Below the pieces are notes generated by a model. It saw nothing but the letters and a program-made list of their open reading frames with translations. It was not told where the DNA came from and ran no database searches. From positions 1,346,001-1,410,000 of the forward strand of contig NZ_AP027142.1 in NCBI RefSeq assembly GCF_027925385.1: DNA of 64,000 nucleotides, given 5' to 3'. Positions 54,631 to 62,398 of this stretch are shown in pieces (position 1 is the first letter of the stretch; the number at the start of each line of letters is the position of its first letter). The position numbers and the translations under genes were made by a program. The DNA is from Methylocystis iwaonis. GTDB lineage: Bacteria > Pseudomonadota > Alphaproteobacteria > Rhizobiales > Beijerinckiaceae.

Positions 54631-56304
54631 TCACGCGCCCGCCAGCGCTTCGGAGCGTATCACAGAGAGATTTACGCTCGGCGTAACGCGATCCGGGTCC
54701 ATCATCACATGGATGATAGAGGGAAGGCGTGACGCGCGTGCCGCGTCGAAAGCTTCGGGGAAGTCCTTTGTCCGCTCGACGCGCGCGCCGTAACCGCCGA
54801 AGGCGCGGGCATAGGCGGCGAAGTCCGGATTGCGTAGATCCGTGCCGATGACTCGTGCGGGATAGCTGCGCTCCTGATGCATGCGGATCGTGCCATAGGA
54901 GGCGTTGTCGCAAACGACGACGATGATCGGCAGCTCATACTGCACGGCTGTCGCGAATTCCTGGCCATTCATCAGAAAATCGCCGTCCCCATTGATAGAG
55001 ACGACGAGCCGCTCGGGATAGAGCCGTTTGATGGCGACGGCGGCTGGCACGCCATAGCCCATCGTTGCCGATGTCGGCGCAAAGTGTGAGCCATAGCGGC
55101 GGAAGCGGAAATAACGGTGAATCCACGACGCGTAATTTCCTGCGCCATTGCAGATGACGGCGTCGTCGGGAAGATGGTCCGAAAGCCAGATCATCATTTG
55201 AGCCAGATCGACGTCGGCGGAGGGCGTAAAGCTGCGCGAAAAGTCGAGATAATCCTGATGCGCCACGCGCGTATCGTCATGCCAGGGGCGGTGCGCCGGC
55301 GGATTTTGTTTTGCCAGCATCTCGACGAAAGGCATGGGCGACGCGTGAATGGCGAGCGTTGGCGCATAGACGCGGCCGAATTCCTCGGCCTGCGGATAAA
55401 CATGCACGAAGTGCGTCTGCGGCTGCGGTATGTCGAAGAGCTTATAGCCCTGAGAGGGGATTTCCCCCAGCCGCCCGCCGATGAGGACGAAGAGATCGCT
55501 GGCCTTCGCGCGCGCGACGAGCTTCGGATTGGCGGCAAGGCCGAGGTCGCCGGCATAGCAGTCATGCAGCGGATCGAAGAGCGGCAACCGTCGGTAGCTC
55601 GTTGCGACAGGCATGTCGAAAGCGCGCGCCCAATCCATCATGCGACGGGACGCCGTCTCGTCCCAACGCGTGCCGCCCAGGACGAACAACGGGCGCTTCG
55701 CTTGCGCGATCATTGCGGCGAGGGCGTCCATGTCGTCTGGCCCCGGCGATGTCTCCACGACGGCGGCGGCGGGGCAGGGGCGCGGCAGGACGCGCTCGTC
55801 GAGCATGTCTTTCGGCAAAGCGAGGGCGACGGGGCCCGGCCGCCCGCCAAGCGCGACATGAAATGCCCGCGAGACATATTCCGCCATGCGGGCGCCATCG
55901 TCGATTTCGGCCGTCCATTTTGTCTGTCCGCCGAACATCGCGCGGTAATCGACTTCCTGAAACGCGCCGCGGTCACGATGCGATCGCTCGATCTGGCCGA
56001 TGAACAAGATCATGGGCGTCGAGTCGTGCTGCGCGATATGAACGCCGGCAAAGGCGTTTGCTGCGCCCGGGCCGCGTGTCACGAAGCAAATGCCGGGGCG
56101 CCCGGTGGCCTTGCCATAGGCGTCCGCCATCATCGCCGCGCCGGCCTCGTTGCGGCAGACGGTGAGTTTGACGTTGCGCTCGTAGCAGGCGTCGAGCACG
56201 GCGAGATAGCTTTCGCCCGGCACGCAGAAAATATGGTCGACGCCATTGATGATAAGCTGATCGACCAATGCTTGCGCTGCGGTGATGTCGGCAAGTGTTG
56301 TCAT
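54631..56304 (-). CDS. ThDP-dependent enzyme, acetolactate synthase-like
   Basis: This 557-residue protein has the three domains of the acetolactate synthase/benzoylformate decarboxylase family. The N-terminal Pyr domain carries the activating Glu (DHIFCVPGESYLAVLD), with RNEAGAAMMADAYGKATGRP next. The central domain is NAD-binding-like, and the C-terminal PP domain has the ThDP motif GDGDFLMNGQEF...CDN. No regulatory subunit (ilvH) lies nearby, so it is probably not the anabolic acetolactate synthase. It may make a 2-hydroxy-ketone or decarboxylate a 2-keto acid. Confidence 0.88.
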   Translation of the reverse strand: MTTLADITAAQALVDQLIINGVDHIFCVPGESYLAVLDACYERNVKLTVCRNEAGAAMMADAYGKATGRPGICFVTRGPGAANAFAGVHIAQHDSTPMILFIGQIERSHRDRGAFQEVDYRAMFGGQTKWTAEIDDGARMAEYVSRAFHVALGGRPGPVALALPKDMLDERVLPRPCPAAAVVETSPGPDDMDALAAMIAQAKRPLFVLGGTRWDETASRRMMDWARAFDMPVATSYRRLPLFDPLHDCYAGDLGLAANPKLVARAKASDLFVLIGGRLGEIPSQGYKLFDIPQPQTHFVHVYPQAEEFGRVYAPTLAIHASPMPFVEMLAKQNPPAHRPWHDDTRVAHQDYLDFSRSFTPSADVDLAQMMIWLSDHLPDDAVICNGAGNYASWIHRYFRFRRYGSHFAPTSATMGYGVPAAVAIKRLYPERLVVSINGDGDFLMNGQEFATAVQYELPIIVVVCDNASYGTIRMHQERSYPARVIGTDLRNPDFAAYARAFGGYGARVERTKDFPEAFDAARASRLPSIIHVMMDPDRVTPSVNLSVIRSEALAGA

Positions 56305-56311
56305 GCGAGGC

Positions 56312-57181
56312 TCATGGTCCGAACAAGACGCTTTCGCTGAAGGCGAGGTCGCCCAGTCGCGGACGCTCGGGGCCCTTGAAATATTTGGGTCCGCGATCGT
56401 GGAGATAGATCCCGAAGAGCCCCGGGATTTTCTCTGTGGCGTCGAGAAGCAAAGTGGGATGGCCGCGGCGCAGCAGCTCGCGGCCCAAAGGGCCCGCAAA
56501 GCGTTGGAAATCGGCAAGGCTGCGACAATAGATCATCTGCTGCGTGGGCACGAGCCCCTTCAGCACGCGGCGCGGCAGAAACACGAAGGGATGGGCCTCG
56601 CGCTTTTCATGCACAATCAGCGACAGGCAGCCGCGCTCCGCGTGGGCCACGAGGAGCGCGCATTCCTGCGATGAGAGAGAGCCGCCATAGTCGCGATCCG
56701 CGTCGAAGATTTTCACGCGGGCGTTGGCGGTCCAAGGGGCGAGGGCGGGGATGGCGAGCATTTGGCCGTTGCAATAACGGCGAAATCCCTGCGCTTCGAT
56801 CACGCGCCACGTATGCGGCGCCGGCGAAGTGTTGATATAGGTGACGTCCTTGAGCCGCACCGCCGCGGCGATGAGCAGCGAGGCGTAGCCACGATAGGCG
56901 TCTTCGACATACCAGCTCGAGATGTTGCAACGAATCTTGTCTGCGCCCACACGCGTGAAGATCATCAGGATCACGCCGACCGGCGCGCCGTCGTGCTCCA
57001 GCAGATAACCCATACGGGGATAGCCTTCGGGCGCATCGCGGTGCGCGAGCGTTTCGAGCGCGTGACTCCAATAGTCGGCGGTGCGCTCGGGAAATCCCTT
57101 GGCCAGCAATCGAACGAGCGCTGGCGCGTCGGCCTCTGCGATCATTCTGCATCGAATGCGCGGCGTCGCCGGCTCGGTCAT
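56312..57181 (-). CDS. GNAT-like N-acyltransferase
   Basis: This 289-residue protein has an acetyltransferase-like N-terminal half (CRMIAEADAPALVRLLAKGF, GYLLEHDGAPVGVILMIFTR, SSWYVEDAYRGYASLLIAAA with the YRGYASLL CoA/pantetheine loop). The C-terminal half is an extension of about 120 residues with no clear family. It may join acyl groups from one carrier protein to an amino group. It stops seven bases before the start of the ThDP enzyme gene and overlaps none, so the two form one operon. Confidence 0.8.
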   Translation of the reverse strand: MTEPATPRIRCRMIAEADAPALVRLLAKGFPERTADYWSHALETLAHRDAPEGYPRMGYLLEHDGAPVGVILMIFTRVGADKIRCNISSWYVEDAYRGYASLLIAAAVRLKDVTYINTSPAPHTWRVIEAQGFRRYCNGQMLAIPALAPWTANARVKIFDADRDYGGSLSSQECALLVAHAERGCLSLIVHEKREAHPFVFLPRRVLKGLVPTQQMIYCRSLADFQRFAGPLGRELLRRGHPTLLLDATEKIPGLFGIYLHDRGPKYFKGPERPRLGDLAFSESVLFGP

Positions 57182-57286
57182 CTGCGCTTAACCTTCGTCA
57201 TGGATCTTGGCCACGTGTGCAGGGAATTGCTTAGGGAAGCACGATAGGAAGTTCTTCTTAGCCGGAGATGAAAAGGGCGCGTTTCG

Positions 57287-57535
57287 ATGAGCATAAGGTT
57301 AACAGTGCTTTCCGTCGTGGAAAATGTGGCTGCGGAGCAGGAAAAAACACTCACGCCGCTCGCGAATGATACGGTCCTCGCCAACTCCGGTTTGGATTCT
57401 CTGTGCTTCGCGATCATCGTCGCGCGTCTCGAAGACACGCTCGGGGTCGATCCCTTCACGGCTTCGGAAGAGGTCTATTTTCCCGTAACCTTCGGCGATT
57501 TCGTCGCGCTCTATGAAAATGCCGCCGCCGCTTGA
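57287..57535 (+). CDS. Carrier protein 2 (acyl carrier)
   Basis: This 82-residue protein is a second free carrier protein. The phosphopantetheine site is the standard form NSGLDSLCFAIIVARLEDTL (Ser38). The helix IV region is VTFGDFVALYENAAAA. It overlaps the following ANL ligase gene by 23 bp, which implies they work as a pair. Confidence 0.9.
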   Translation: MSIRLTVLSVVENVAAEQEKTLTPLANDTVLANSGLDSLCFAIIVARLEDTLGVDPFTASEEVYFPVTFGDFVALYENAAAA

Positions 57536-58898
57536 TCTGCGCGGGCTCGCGGGCGACGCTGTTTCGGGCGGCGCCGCCGGCCTGCATGCGCCGAAGAGGC
57601 AGGCGCTTTGGCGCGACGCGGTTCAAGGGACGATCTTGGGCGGTCGTCGCGCTTCGCTTGCCGGAAAATCGGTCTTAATCGGCGTATCGTCGCAGTTCGA
57701 CGCGGCGCTCGCCATGCTGGAGCTCGATGGGGTTGTGGCGCGCATGGTGATTACGCCGCCAGACTTCACGAGCGAGCGTCTCGCCTCGGCGATCGCGCAG
57801 GCGCAAGTCGAGGCGATCATTTGCGACGACGACGTTAAGGATTTCGGCGTCGACGTCACGCGCGTTCGTGTTTCGGCGCTCGCGCCCGAGACGGAGCCGC
57901 GCCCCGCTGCGACCGAAACGGAATGGGTTCTTCCCACCTCCGGCACGACCGGGGCGCCTAAGCTCGTCGCGCATCGTCTCGCGGGGCTGCTTGGTGCGGT
58001 TCGCCCGCGCGCCGCAGGCGAGGCGGCGCCCGTTTGGGCGACCTTCTACGATATTCGTCGCTATGGCGGGATGCAGATCTTCCTGCGCGCGGCGACGAGC
58101 GGCGCGACGCTGTTGCTGACCGAGGCGAGCGAGCCGCTCGCCGATCATGTAACGCGCATGGCGGCGGCCGGCGTCACGCATCTCTCCGGCACGCCGTCGC
58201 ATTGGCGCCGTCTGCTGATGAGTCCCGAAGCTACGCGGATCGCGCCCAAATATGTGCGCCTTTCCGGCGAGATCGCAGACCGCGCCGTTCTCGCCAATTT
58301 GGCCGCCTTCTACCCCAACGCAAAGATAGTTCACGCCTATGCTTCCACGGAAGCGGGAGTAGGCTTCGAGGTGACGGACGGGAGGGAAGGGTTTCCCGCC
58401 GCTTATCTGGATGGCGTTGGCGGCGTCGAGATGCGCGTCGTCGACGGGTCGTTGCGTCTGCGCTCGCGCCGCACGGCGGATCGCTATGTCGGCCGCGATG
58501 ATCTCGCGCTTGCGGATGCGGATGGCTTTGTCGATACGGATGATCTTGTCGAAAGAGTGGGAGAGCGCTTTTTCTTCAAGGGCAGGCGCGCCGGGACCAT
58601 TAATGTCGGCGGGTTGAAAGTTCACCCGGAGGAGGTCGAGCAGATCATCAATCCGCATGACGCCGTGCGCATGTCGCTGGTGAAGGCGCGGCGCAATCCG
58701 ATCATGGGCGATCTCATCGTGGCGGAAGTAGTGCTCAGGGAACACGACGTCTCTGCGGAGCAAAAGCGCGCGGTGAAGGATGAAATTCTTGCCGCATGCC
58801 GCGCGCGGCTCGAAAGGCACAAGGTTCCGGTTTCGATCGACTTCGTGCCGTCGCTCGCCATGTCGGCCGGGGGCAAGCTGCTGCGGGGAAAAGCATGA
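57513..58898 (+). CDS. AMP-forming ligase (ANL superfamily)
   Basis: This 461-residue adenylate-forming enzyme is short for the family (most are about 500-550), the N-terminal lobe being reduced. The P-loop WVLPTSGTTGAPKLVAHRLA (about residues 138-155), the A5-like AYASTEAGVGFEV, the A7 motif FVDTDDLVERVGERFFFKGR and the final lysine in AGGKLLRGKA are all present, so it should be active. It probably charges carrier protein 2 with an organic acid. Start ATG 57513 or 57519. Confidence 0.9.
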   Translation: MKMPPPLDLRGLAGDAVSGGAAGLHAPKRQALWRDAVQGTILGGRRASLAGKSVLIGVSSQFDAALAMLELDGVVARMVITPPDFTSERLASAIAQAQVEAIICDDDVKDFGVDVTRVRVSALAPETEPRPAATETEWVLPTSGTTGAPKLVAHRLAGLLGAVRPRAAGEAAPVWATFYDIRRYGGMQIFLRAATSGATLLLTEASEPLADHVTRMAAAGVTHLSGTPSHWRRLLMSPEATRIAPKYVRLSGEIADRAVLANLAAFYPNAKIVHAYASTEAGVGFEVTDGREGFPAAYLDGVGGVEMRVVDGSLRLRSRRTADRYVGRDDLALADADGFVDTDDLVERVGERFFFKGRRAGTINVGGLKVHPEEVEQIINPHDAVRMSLVKARRNPIMGDLIVAEVVLREHDVSAEQKRAVKDEILAACRARLERHKVPVSIDFVPSLAMSAGGKLLRGKA

Positions 58899-59623
58899 GG
58901 CGCAATGTCATCGTCACGGGCGGCAGTCGCGGTCTGGGCCTCGCGATCTCGCGACGCCTCGTCGCCGACGGCTTTCGCGTCATCGCTGTCGCGCGCAAGC
59001 CGAGCGACGCGCTCGACGAGGAGATCGCCCGGGCCTCCGGCGCGCTTGCCTTCGCTGCGCTCGATCTTTCCCAGATCGACGCGATCGCTGATTTCGTGCT
59101 GCGGCTCAAAAAGGAGTTCGGCGCGCCTTACGGGCTCGTCAACAATGCCGGGCTCGGCACGGAAGGGCTGCTCGCCACCATGCACAATTCGCAGATCGAT
59201 CAGCTCACGCGCGTGAATGTGACCGCGCCGATCGTTCTGACAAAATATGTGGTGCGCAATATGATGTCTGCGGGCCAGGGCGGCCGCATCGTGAATATGT
59301 CGTCGATTATCGCCTCGACCGGATATAATGCGCTTTCCGTCTATGGCGCGACGAAAGCGGCGCTCATCGGCTTCACCAAGTCTCTGTCGCGCGAAGTCGG
59401 CCGGATGGGCGTCACCGTCAACGCGGTGGCGCCGGGTTTTATCGAGACGGAGATGACGGCGTCGCTCGGCGAGGAGGAGCGCGCCAAAATTGCTGCGCGC
59501 GCGGCTTTGCGGCGGTTGGCGGCGCCGGAGGATGTGGCGAACGCGGTTTCTTATCTCCTCGACGACAAGGCGCGCAATATTACCGGGACGGTGATGACAG
59601 TGGATGCGGGGGCGACGGCGTGA
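58895..59623 (+). CDS. FabG-like short-chain dehydrogenase/reductase
   Basis: This 242-residue SDR has the Rossmann motif TGGSRGLGLAISRRL, the NNAG motif (LVNNAGLGTEG), catalytic Ser (NMSSIIASTG), and YxxxK in SVYGATKAALIGFTKSLSRE, followed by VNAVAPGFIETEM. It resembles FabG 3-ketoacyl-carrier reductases, which fits a carrier-bound ketone as substrate. The ATG overlaps the ligase stop (ATGA). Confidence 0.92.
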   Translation: MRRNVIVTGGSRGLGLAISRRLVADGFRVIAVARKPSDALDEEIARASGALAFAALDLSQIDAIADFVLRLKKEFGAPYGLVNNAGLGTEGLLATMHNSQIDQLTRVNVTAPIVLTKYVVRNMMSAGQGGRIVNMSSIIASTGYNALSVYGATKAALIGFTKSLSREVGRMGVTVNAVAPGFIETEMTASLGEEERAKIAARAALRRLAAPEDVANAVSYLLDDKARNITGTVMTVDAGATA

Positions 59624-59638
59624 CGTAATGCGTGCTTG

Positions 59639-59722
59639 CCGTCATTGCGAGGAGCTGTGCGACGAAGCAATCCAGGGCAGCTATAGCGGCTCTGGATTGC
59701 TTCGCTTCGCTCGCAATGACGG
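59639..59722. repeat. REP-A palindromic repeat, copy 8
   Basis: Outer arms CCGTCATTGCGAG and CTCGCAATGACGG; inner arms GAAGCAATCCAGGGC and TCTGGATTGCTTC. It lies 16 bp after the SDR stop and may end the second operon of the carrier-protein cluster. Confidence 0.9.
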
Positions 59723-59797
59723 GAGGCTCTGGATTCCCGGTCGCGCTGTCAGACGCCGAGAATGGCATGCTCTAATGCAAGCTGTTTAATGGGAGTG

Positions 59798-59812
59798 TTA
59801 ACGATCTGTTAA
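59798..59812 (+). promoter_or_regulatory. CtrA-type binding box
   Basis: TTAA-CGATCTG-TTAA, followed by CC, exactly fits the CtrA consensus TTAA-N7-TTAA. It is followed on the plus strand by about 80 bp and a hairpin but no open reading frame, so it may drive a small RNA. Confidence 0.6.
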
Positions 59813-59819
59813 CCATCCC

Positions 59820-59935
59820 GTTGCAACCTGGTTCAGTCAGCCGCTTCGATTGCTTTGAGCAGTTCCGGATACGCTGTCTTTCTTCGTGGCGGCCCGCGAC
59901 CTCGGATGTAAAGGCGCGGGCCGCTCCTTTTCATC
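59820..59935 (+). ncRNA. Candidate CtrA-controlled small RNA
   Basis: After the CtrA box comes about 110 bp without a coding frame, ending in the perfect hairpin GCGGCCCGCG (59889-59898) / CGCGGGCCGC (59915-59924) followed by TCCTTTTC, a terminator-like end. CtrA-driven small RNAs with such terminators are known in alphaproteobacteria. I cannot assign a family; the coordinates of the 5' end are guessed. Confidence 0.35.
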
Positions 59936-60452
59936 ATCCTGTCGGCGTCGAGGGCTCTGCGCACAGACGCAGAACCTCGAGCCTGATCCGATCTCCGTGG
60001 CACGGCCGCTGCGGTCGCGTGGGCGGCTCAGCGCACCAGCAGCGCAGAGCAATTTTTTCGCCTCTGCGTAGCCGATCGGCGATCTTCTCGATTTCGCGCG
60101 TCTTCGGGCCGCGCTCGGCGAGATCGCGATCGAGATCGCGCTCATAGGCCGCGATCACGCGCAGCCGCTCCTGCATGTCCCGATGGTCGCGCAGAATGTG
60201 CGGATTGCCGAGAACCGGATTGCTGCGATCCACGTCGATGATTGCTTCGTCCGGCGCCGCCTGGAGCCCGCCCTTGCGTTTCGAGACAATGCGGATACGG
60301 GCCGCATAGTCTGTCGGAAGCGCGTTGGATTTGAAGAGATCGTCCAAAGATGCATTCTCCTGCGCCGCAAAAGGCTGATTGGCTCCCGCGAATTTGAGCC
60401 TACGTATTTTACGCAACTTGATAGGCCGGGGGGCGCAGGTCACCTTGATCAA
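59934..60452 (-). CDS. DUF4326 domain protein
   Basis: This 172-residue protein carries the DUF4326 pattern: IIDVDRSNPVLGNPHILRDH, then KIALRCWCAEPPT and CHGDRIRLEVLR (Cys/His residues fit a metal or nucleotide site). This family is common in phages but also occurs in chromosomes. The start is uncertain (TTG 60452 with GCGAGAG upstream, or GTG 60443). The role is unknown. Confidence 0.75.
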   Translation of the reverse strand: MIKVTCAPRPIKLRKIRRLKFAGANQPFAAQENASLDDLFKSNALPTDYAARIRIVSKRKGGLQAAPDEAIIDVDRSNPVLGNPHILRDHRDMQERLRVIAAYERDLDRDLAERGPKTREIEKIADRLRRGEKIALRCWCAEPPTRPQRPCHGDRIRLEVLRLCAEPSTPTG

Positions 60453-60708
60453 TTATCTCTCGCCGAAGAGCGCGCCATGATCGACTTGCTCTATATCGCC
60501 AGGCTGGACTTTCTCATCAAGATACGCGGCGCACAGGACATTGGCGCCGCGAGGCCGCGTGCGCGTTTCGTGCCCTTGGACAATAGGGACGCTCTGAAAA
60601 TCCACGCTCCGCAGCGGCGCTCGCGGCAACAAAAGAAGGCTGCGCCGTTCCAAGACACATTCTGAAACGACGGCAAATTGCTCGGCCAACGGCCGTGCCC
60701 AAAACGGC
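60453..60708. other. Intergenic region, no gene supported
   Basis: Overlapping frames are open on both strands here, but none shows a ribosome-binding site, family features or a natural composition. I see nothing else in it. Confidence 0.5.
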
Positions 60709-60891
60709 TCAGCTTTGGTGCGGCCCAAGCATTTGATAGAGGGCGGCTTCGATTCGTCGCCAGTTCTTCGCCTGCTCAGCCTCGCCGCTTTGCTCCAACG
60801 AGGCAGCCTTTTGCGCCGCCTCGGCGACGGCCTTGTCGCCATGCGCATCGAACAGCCGTCGCGCATAGTCCTGGATGTCGAGTTCTTCCAT
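60709..60891 (-). CDS. Small conserved helical protein, unknown function
   Basis: This 60-residue protein (MEELDIQDYARRLFDAHGDK, AVAEAAQKAASLEQSGEAEQ, then AKNWRRIEAALYQMLGP) is an acidic helical protein of a type common in Rhizobiales. ATG 60891 follows GGAGC at seven bases; a longer start at 60924 is in frame. Function unknown. Confidence 0.7.
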   Translation of the reverse strand: MEELDIQDYARRLFDAHGDKAVAEAAQKAASLEQSGEAEQAKNWRRIEAALYQMLGPHQS

Positions 60892-61053
60892 TTCGACGGC
60901 TCCGCTTGGGTGGATCGACGCCAAAGTCGCGTCGACGCCCTATTGCAACGAACTTGAGCGGACTCTGTTCCGTCTGCCGGAAAAGCAGACGCGCGGCGTA
61001 GACCGGCGGGCTGAAAGCTCGACCGGGAATCCGCAAGAGCGCTGGTTCAGCGC

Positions 61054-61138
61054 CCGTCATTGCGAGCGACGCGACGCAATCCAGGCAGGCGATGCGGCCC
61101 TGGATTGCTTCGTCGGCTCCGCCTCCTCGCAATGACGG
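61054..61138. repeat. REP-A palindromic repeat, copy 9 (nested in REP-B remnant)
   Basis: Outer arms CCGTCATTGCGAG and CTCGCAATGACGG. The flanks (GGGAATCCGCAAGAGCGCTGG on the left, CGTCGGGGATGGCGCCGAAC on the right) repeat those of copy 3 at 26416. Both sites therefore carry the same composite of about 170 bp. The remaining sequence between 60892 and 61322 shows no gene. Confidence 0.85.
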
Positions 61139-61322
61139 CGGTGAGTCCCTGTGCGTCCAAACGGCGCGAGCGTCGGGGATGGCGCCGAACCTCTCGTATC
61201 ATGAGAAGGATCGGCCAGGCGGTGTGGCTGCGCCATGTCGGGAACCGCCCCGGATTATCTTCCAACGCGAAAAAGGCCCCAAAGGGGCCATTTCTGATGC
61301 TTCTATTTTGCGGGATTTAAAC

Positions 61323-61399
61323 TGGTCGGAGTGAGAGGATTCGAACCTCCGACCCCCTCGTCCCGAACGAGGTGCGCTACCAGGCTGCGCTACACTCCG
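61323..61399 (-). tRNA. tRNA-Pro (anticodon CGG)
   Basis: The reverse strand folds as a 77-nt tRNA: acceptor CGGAGTG/CACTCCG, D-arm with GCGCAGCCTGGTAGCGC, anticodon stem CCTCG/CGAGG with loop TTCGGGA (anticodon CGG, reading CCG), T-arm GGAGG-TTCGAAT-CCTCT, and encoded CCA end. Confidence 0.95.
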
Positions 61400-61484
61400 A
61401 TCCAACGGCCGTGTCGGCCGCTTTCGAGGGCCTTATAGCCATAGTAGGCCGGGCCCGCAACTGGTTTCGCCGTTTATTTGTCGC

Positions 61485-62003
61485 TTATCCACCGTGGCGG
61501 CGGCGCAGCGTCACGAAGGAAAAATCTGCCTCGTCCCTGTCGCCGCGCGGCGGCGTCTCGCGGGCGATTTCCTCCCATTCCAGCGGCGAAAGCTCGGGGA
61601 AATGGGCGTCTCCCGGAATGTCGAGCCCGACTTCAGTGAGCTCGATCATTTGCGTCTCGTCGAGCAGCGCCCGATAGATTTCGGCGCCGCCGGCGACAAT
61701 AATTTCTGGCGCCGCCATTTCGGCGGCGAGCCGCTGGGCGATGGCGAGCGATTCGGTCAGGCTCGTCGCGACATGGGCGCCGGGCGCGGCATAGCCGGGG
61801 CTTCGCGTGACGACGACGCTCTCGCGGCCGGGCAAAGGGCGGCCGATCGATTCCCAGGTGCGCCGGCCCATGATCATGGGCCGGCCCCAGGTGCGCGCCT
61901 TATAGCGCTTGAGATCGCTGGAGAGACGCCAGGGCAGGCCATTGCCGACCCCGATGACGCCGTTCTGGGCCCGGGCGACGACGGCGACGAGTTTGGGGGT
62001 CAT
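61485..62003 (-). CDS. folA: Dihydrofolate reductase
   Basis: This 172-residue enzyme reduces dihydrofolate to tetrahydrofolate with NADPH. Signatures: LVAVVARAQNGVIGVGNGLPWRLSSDLKRY (with the catalytic acid in PWRLSSDLK), MIMGRRTWESIGRPLPGRES, IIVAGGAEIYRALL. The length is typical. Its ATG overlaps the upstream gene's stop (ATGA), so it belongs to the thyA operon. Confidence 0.96.
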   Translation of the reverse strand: MTPKLVAVVARAQNGVIGVGNGLPWRLSSDLKRYKARTWGRPMIMGRRTWESIGRPLPGRESVVVTRSPGYAAPGAHVATSLTESLAIAQRLAAEMAAPEIIVAGGAEIYRALLDETQMIELTEVGLDIPGDAHFPELSPLEWEEIARETPPRGDRDEADFSFVTLRRRHGG

Positions 62004-62398
62004 GCTGCGGCGGCACCTACTCTCTCGATGTCTGCGACGAGGGCGTATTCGATGAGCATCCGATCGAGGATCACCGTCTCGATCTCGACAGGCAGCTCAG
62101 CAAAGCGCCGGGCATAGGCGATGATCCGCGAGGCCTCCGGATGCGTCGCCGGAACGGGGTCAACTCGCACTTTGCCTCCGAAATCGGGAATCCTGCCAGC
62201 TCGGCGAAGATCGAAGACCTTGAGCACGACTTCTCGGCTTTTTCGGCTTGTCACGATCCGAATGACCCAATCGACATCGTCCTCATCGGAAACGACCTTG
62301 ATCAGGTAGACGCCCTCAACTCCGATGCCTTCCGCCCTAAGCGCTTCCGCGATCCTGCGGAGCCCCTCGGCGCCCCCTATGGTTGTGACCGGATCCAT
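62000..62398 (-). CDS. Unknown protein, partner of the HEPN gene
   Basis: This 132-residue protein (TIGGAEGLRRIAEALRAEGI, YLIKVVSDEDDVDWVIRIVT, VIRIVTSRKSREVVLKVFDL, VDPVPATHPEASRIIAYARR) is mixed alpha/beta without a recognised family. It is not a canonical MNT nucleotidyltransferase (no GSxxRG motif). It overlaps the HEPN gene by 22 bp and folA by 4 bp, so it is translated in the same operon. Confidence 0.75.
   Translation of the reverse strand: MDPVTTIGGAEGLRRIAEALRAEGIGVEGVYLIKVVSDEDDVDWVIRIVTSRKSREVVLKVFDLRRAGRIPDFGGKVRVDPVPATHPEASRIIAYARRFAELPVEIETVILDRMLIEYALVADIERVGAAAA

Larger units (their letters stand above)
59624..59933. other. Intergenic region with REP-A, CtrA box and hairpin
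   Basis: This 310-bp gap holds a REP-A copy (59639-59722), a CtrA-type box (59798-59812) and a strong hairpin (59889-59924), with the DUF4326 gene converging on it. No protein-coding gene was seen. Confidence 0.7.

Noticed and set aside
54631..56304. Anabolic acetolactate synthase (ilvB)
   Set aside because: No regulatory subunit gene and no other branched-chain genes adjoin it; its place in the carrier-protein cluster argues for another ThDP reaction.
60453..60866. Minus-strand frame of 137 codons near the small helical protein
   Set aside because: It overlaps the better-supported small gene at 60709-60891 in another frame and has no recognisable features.
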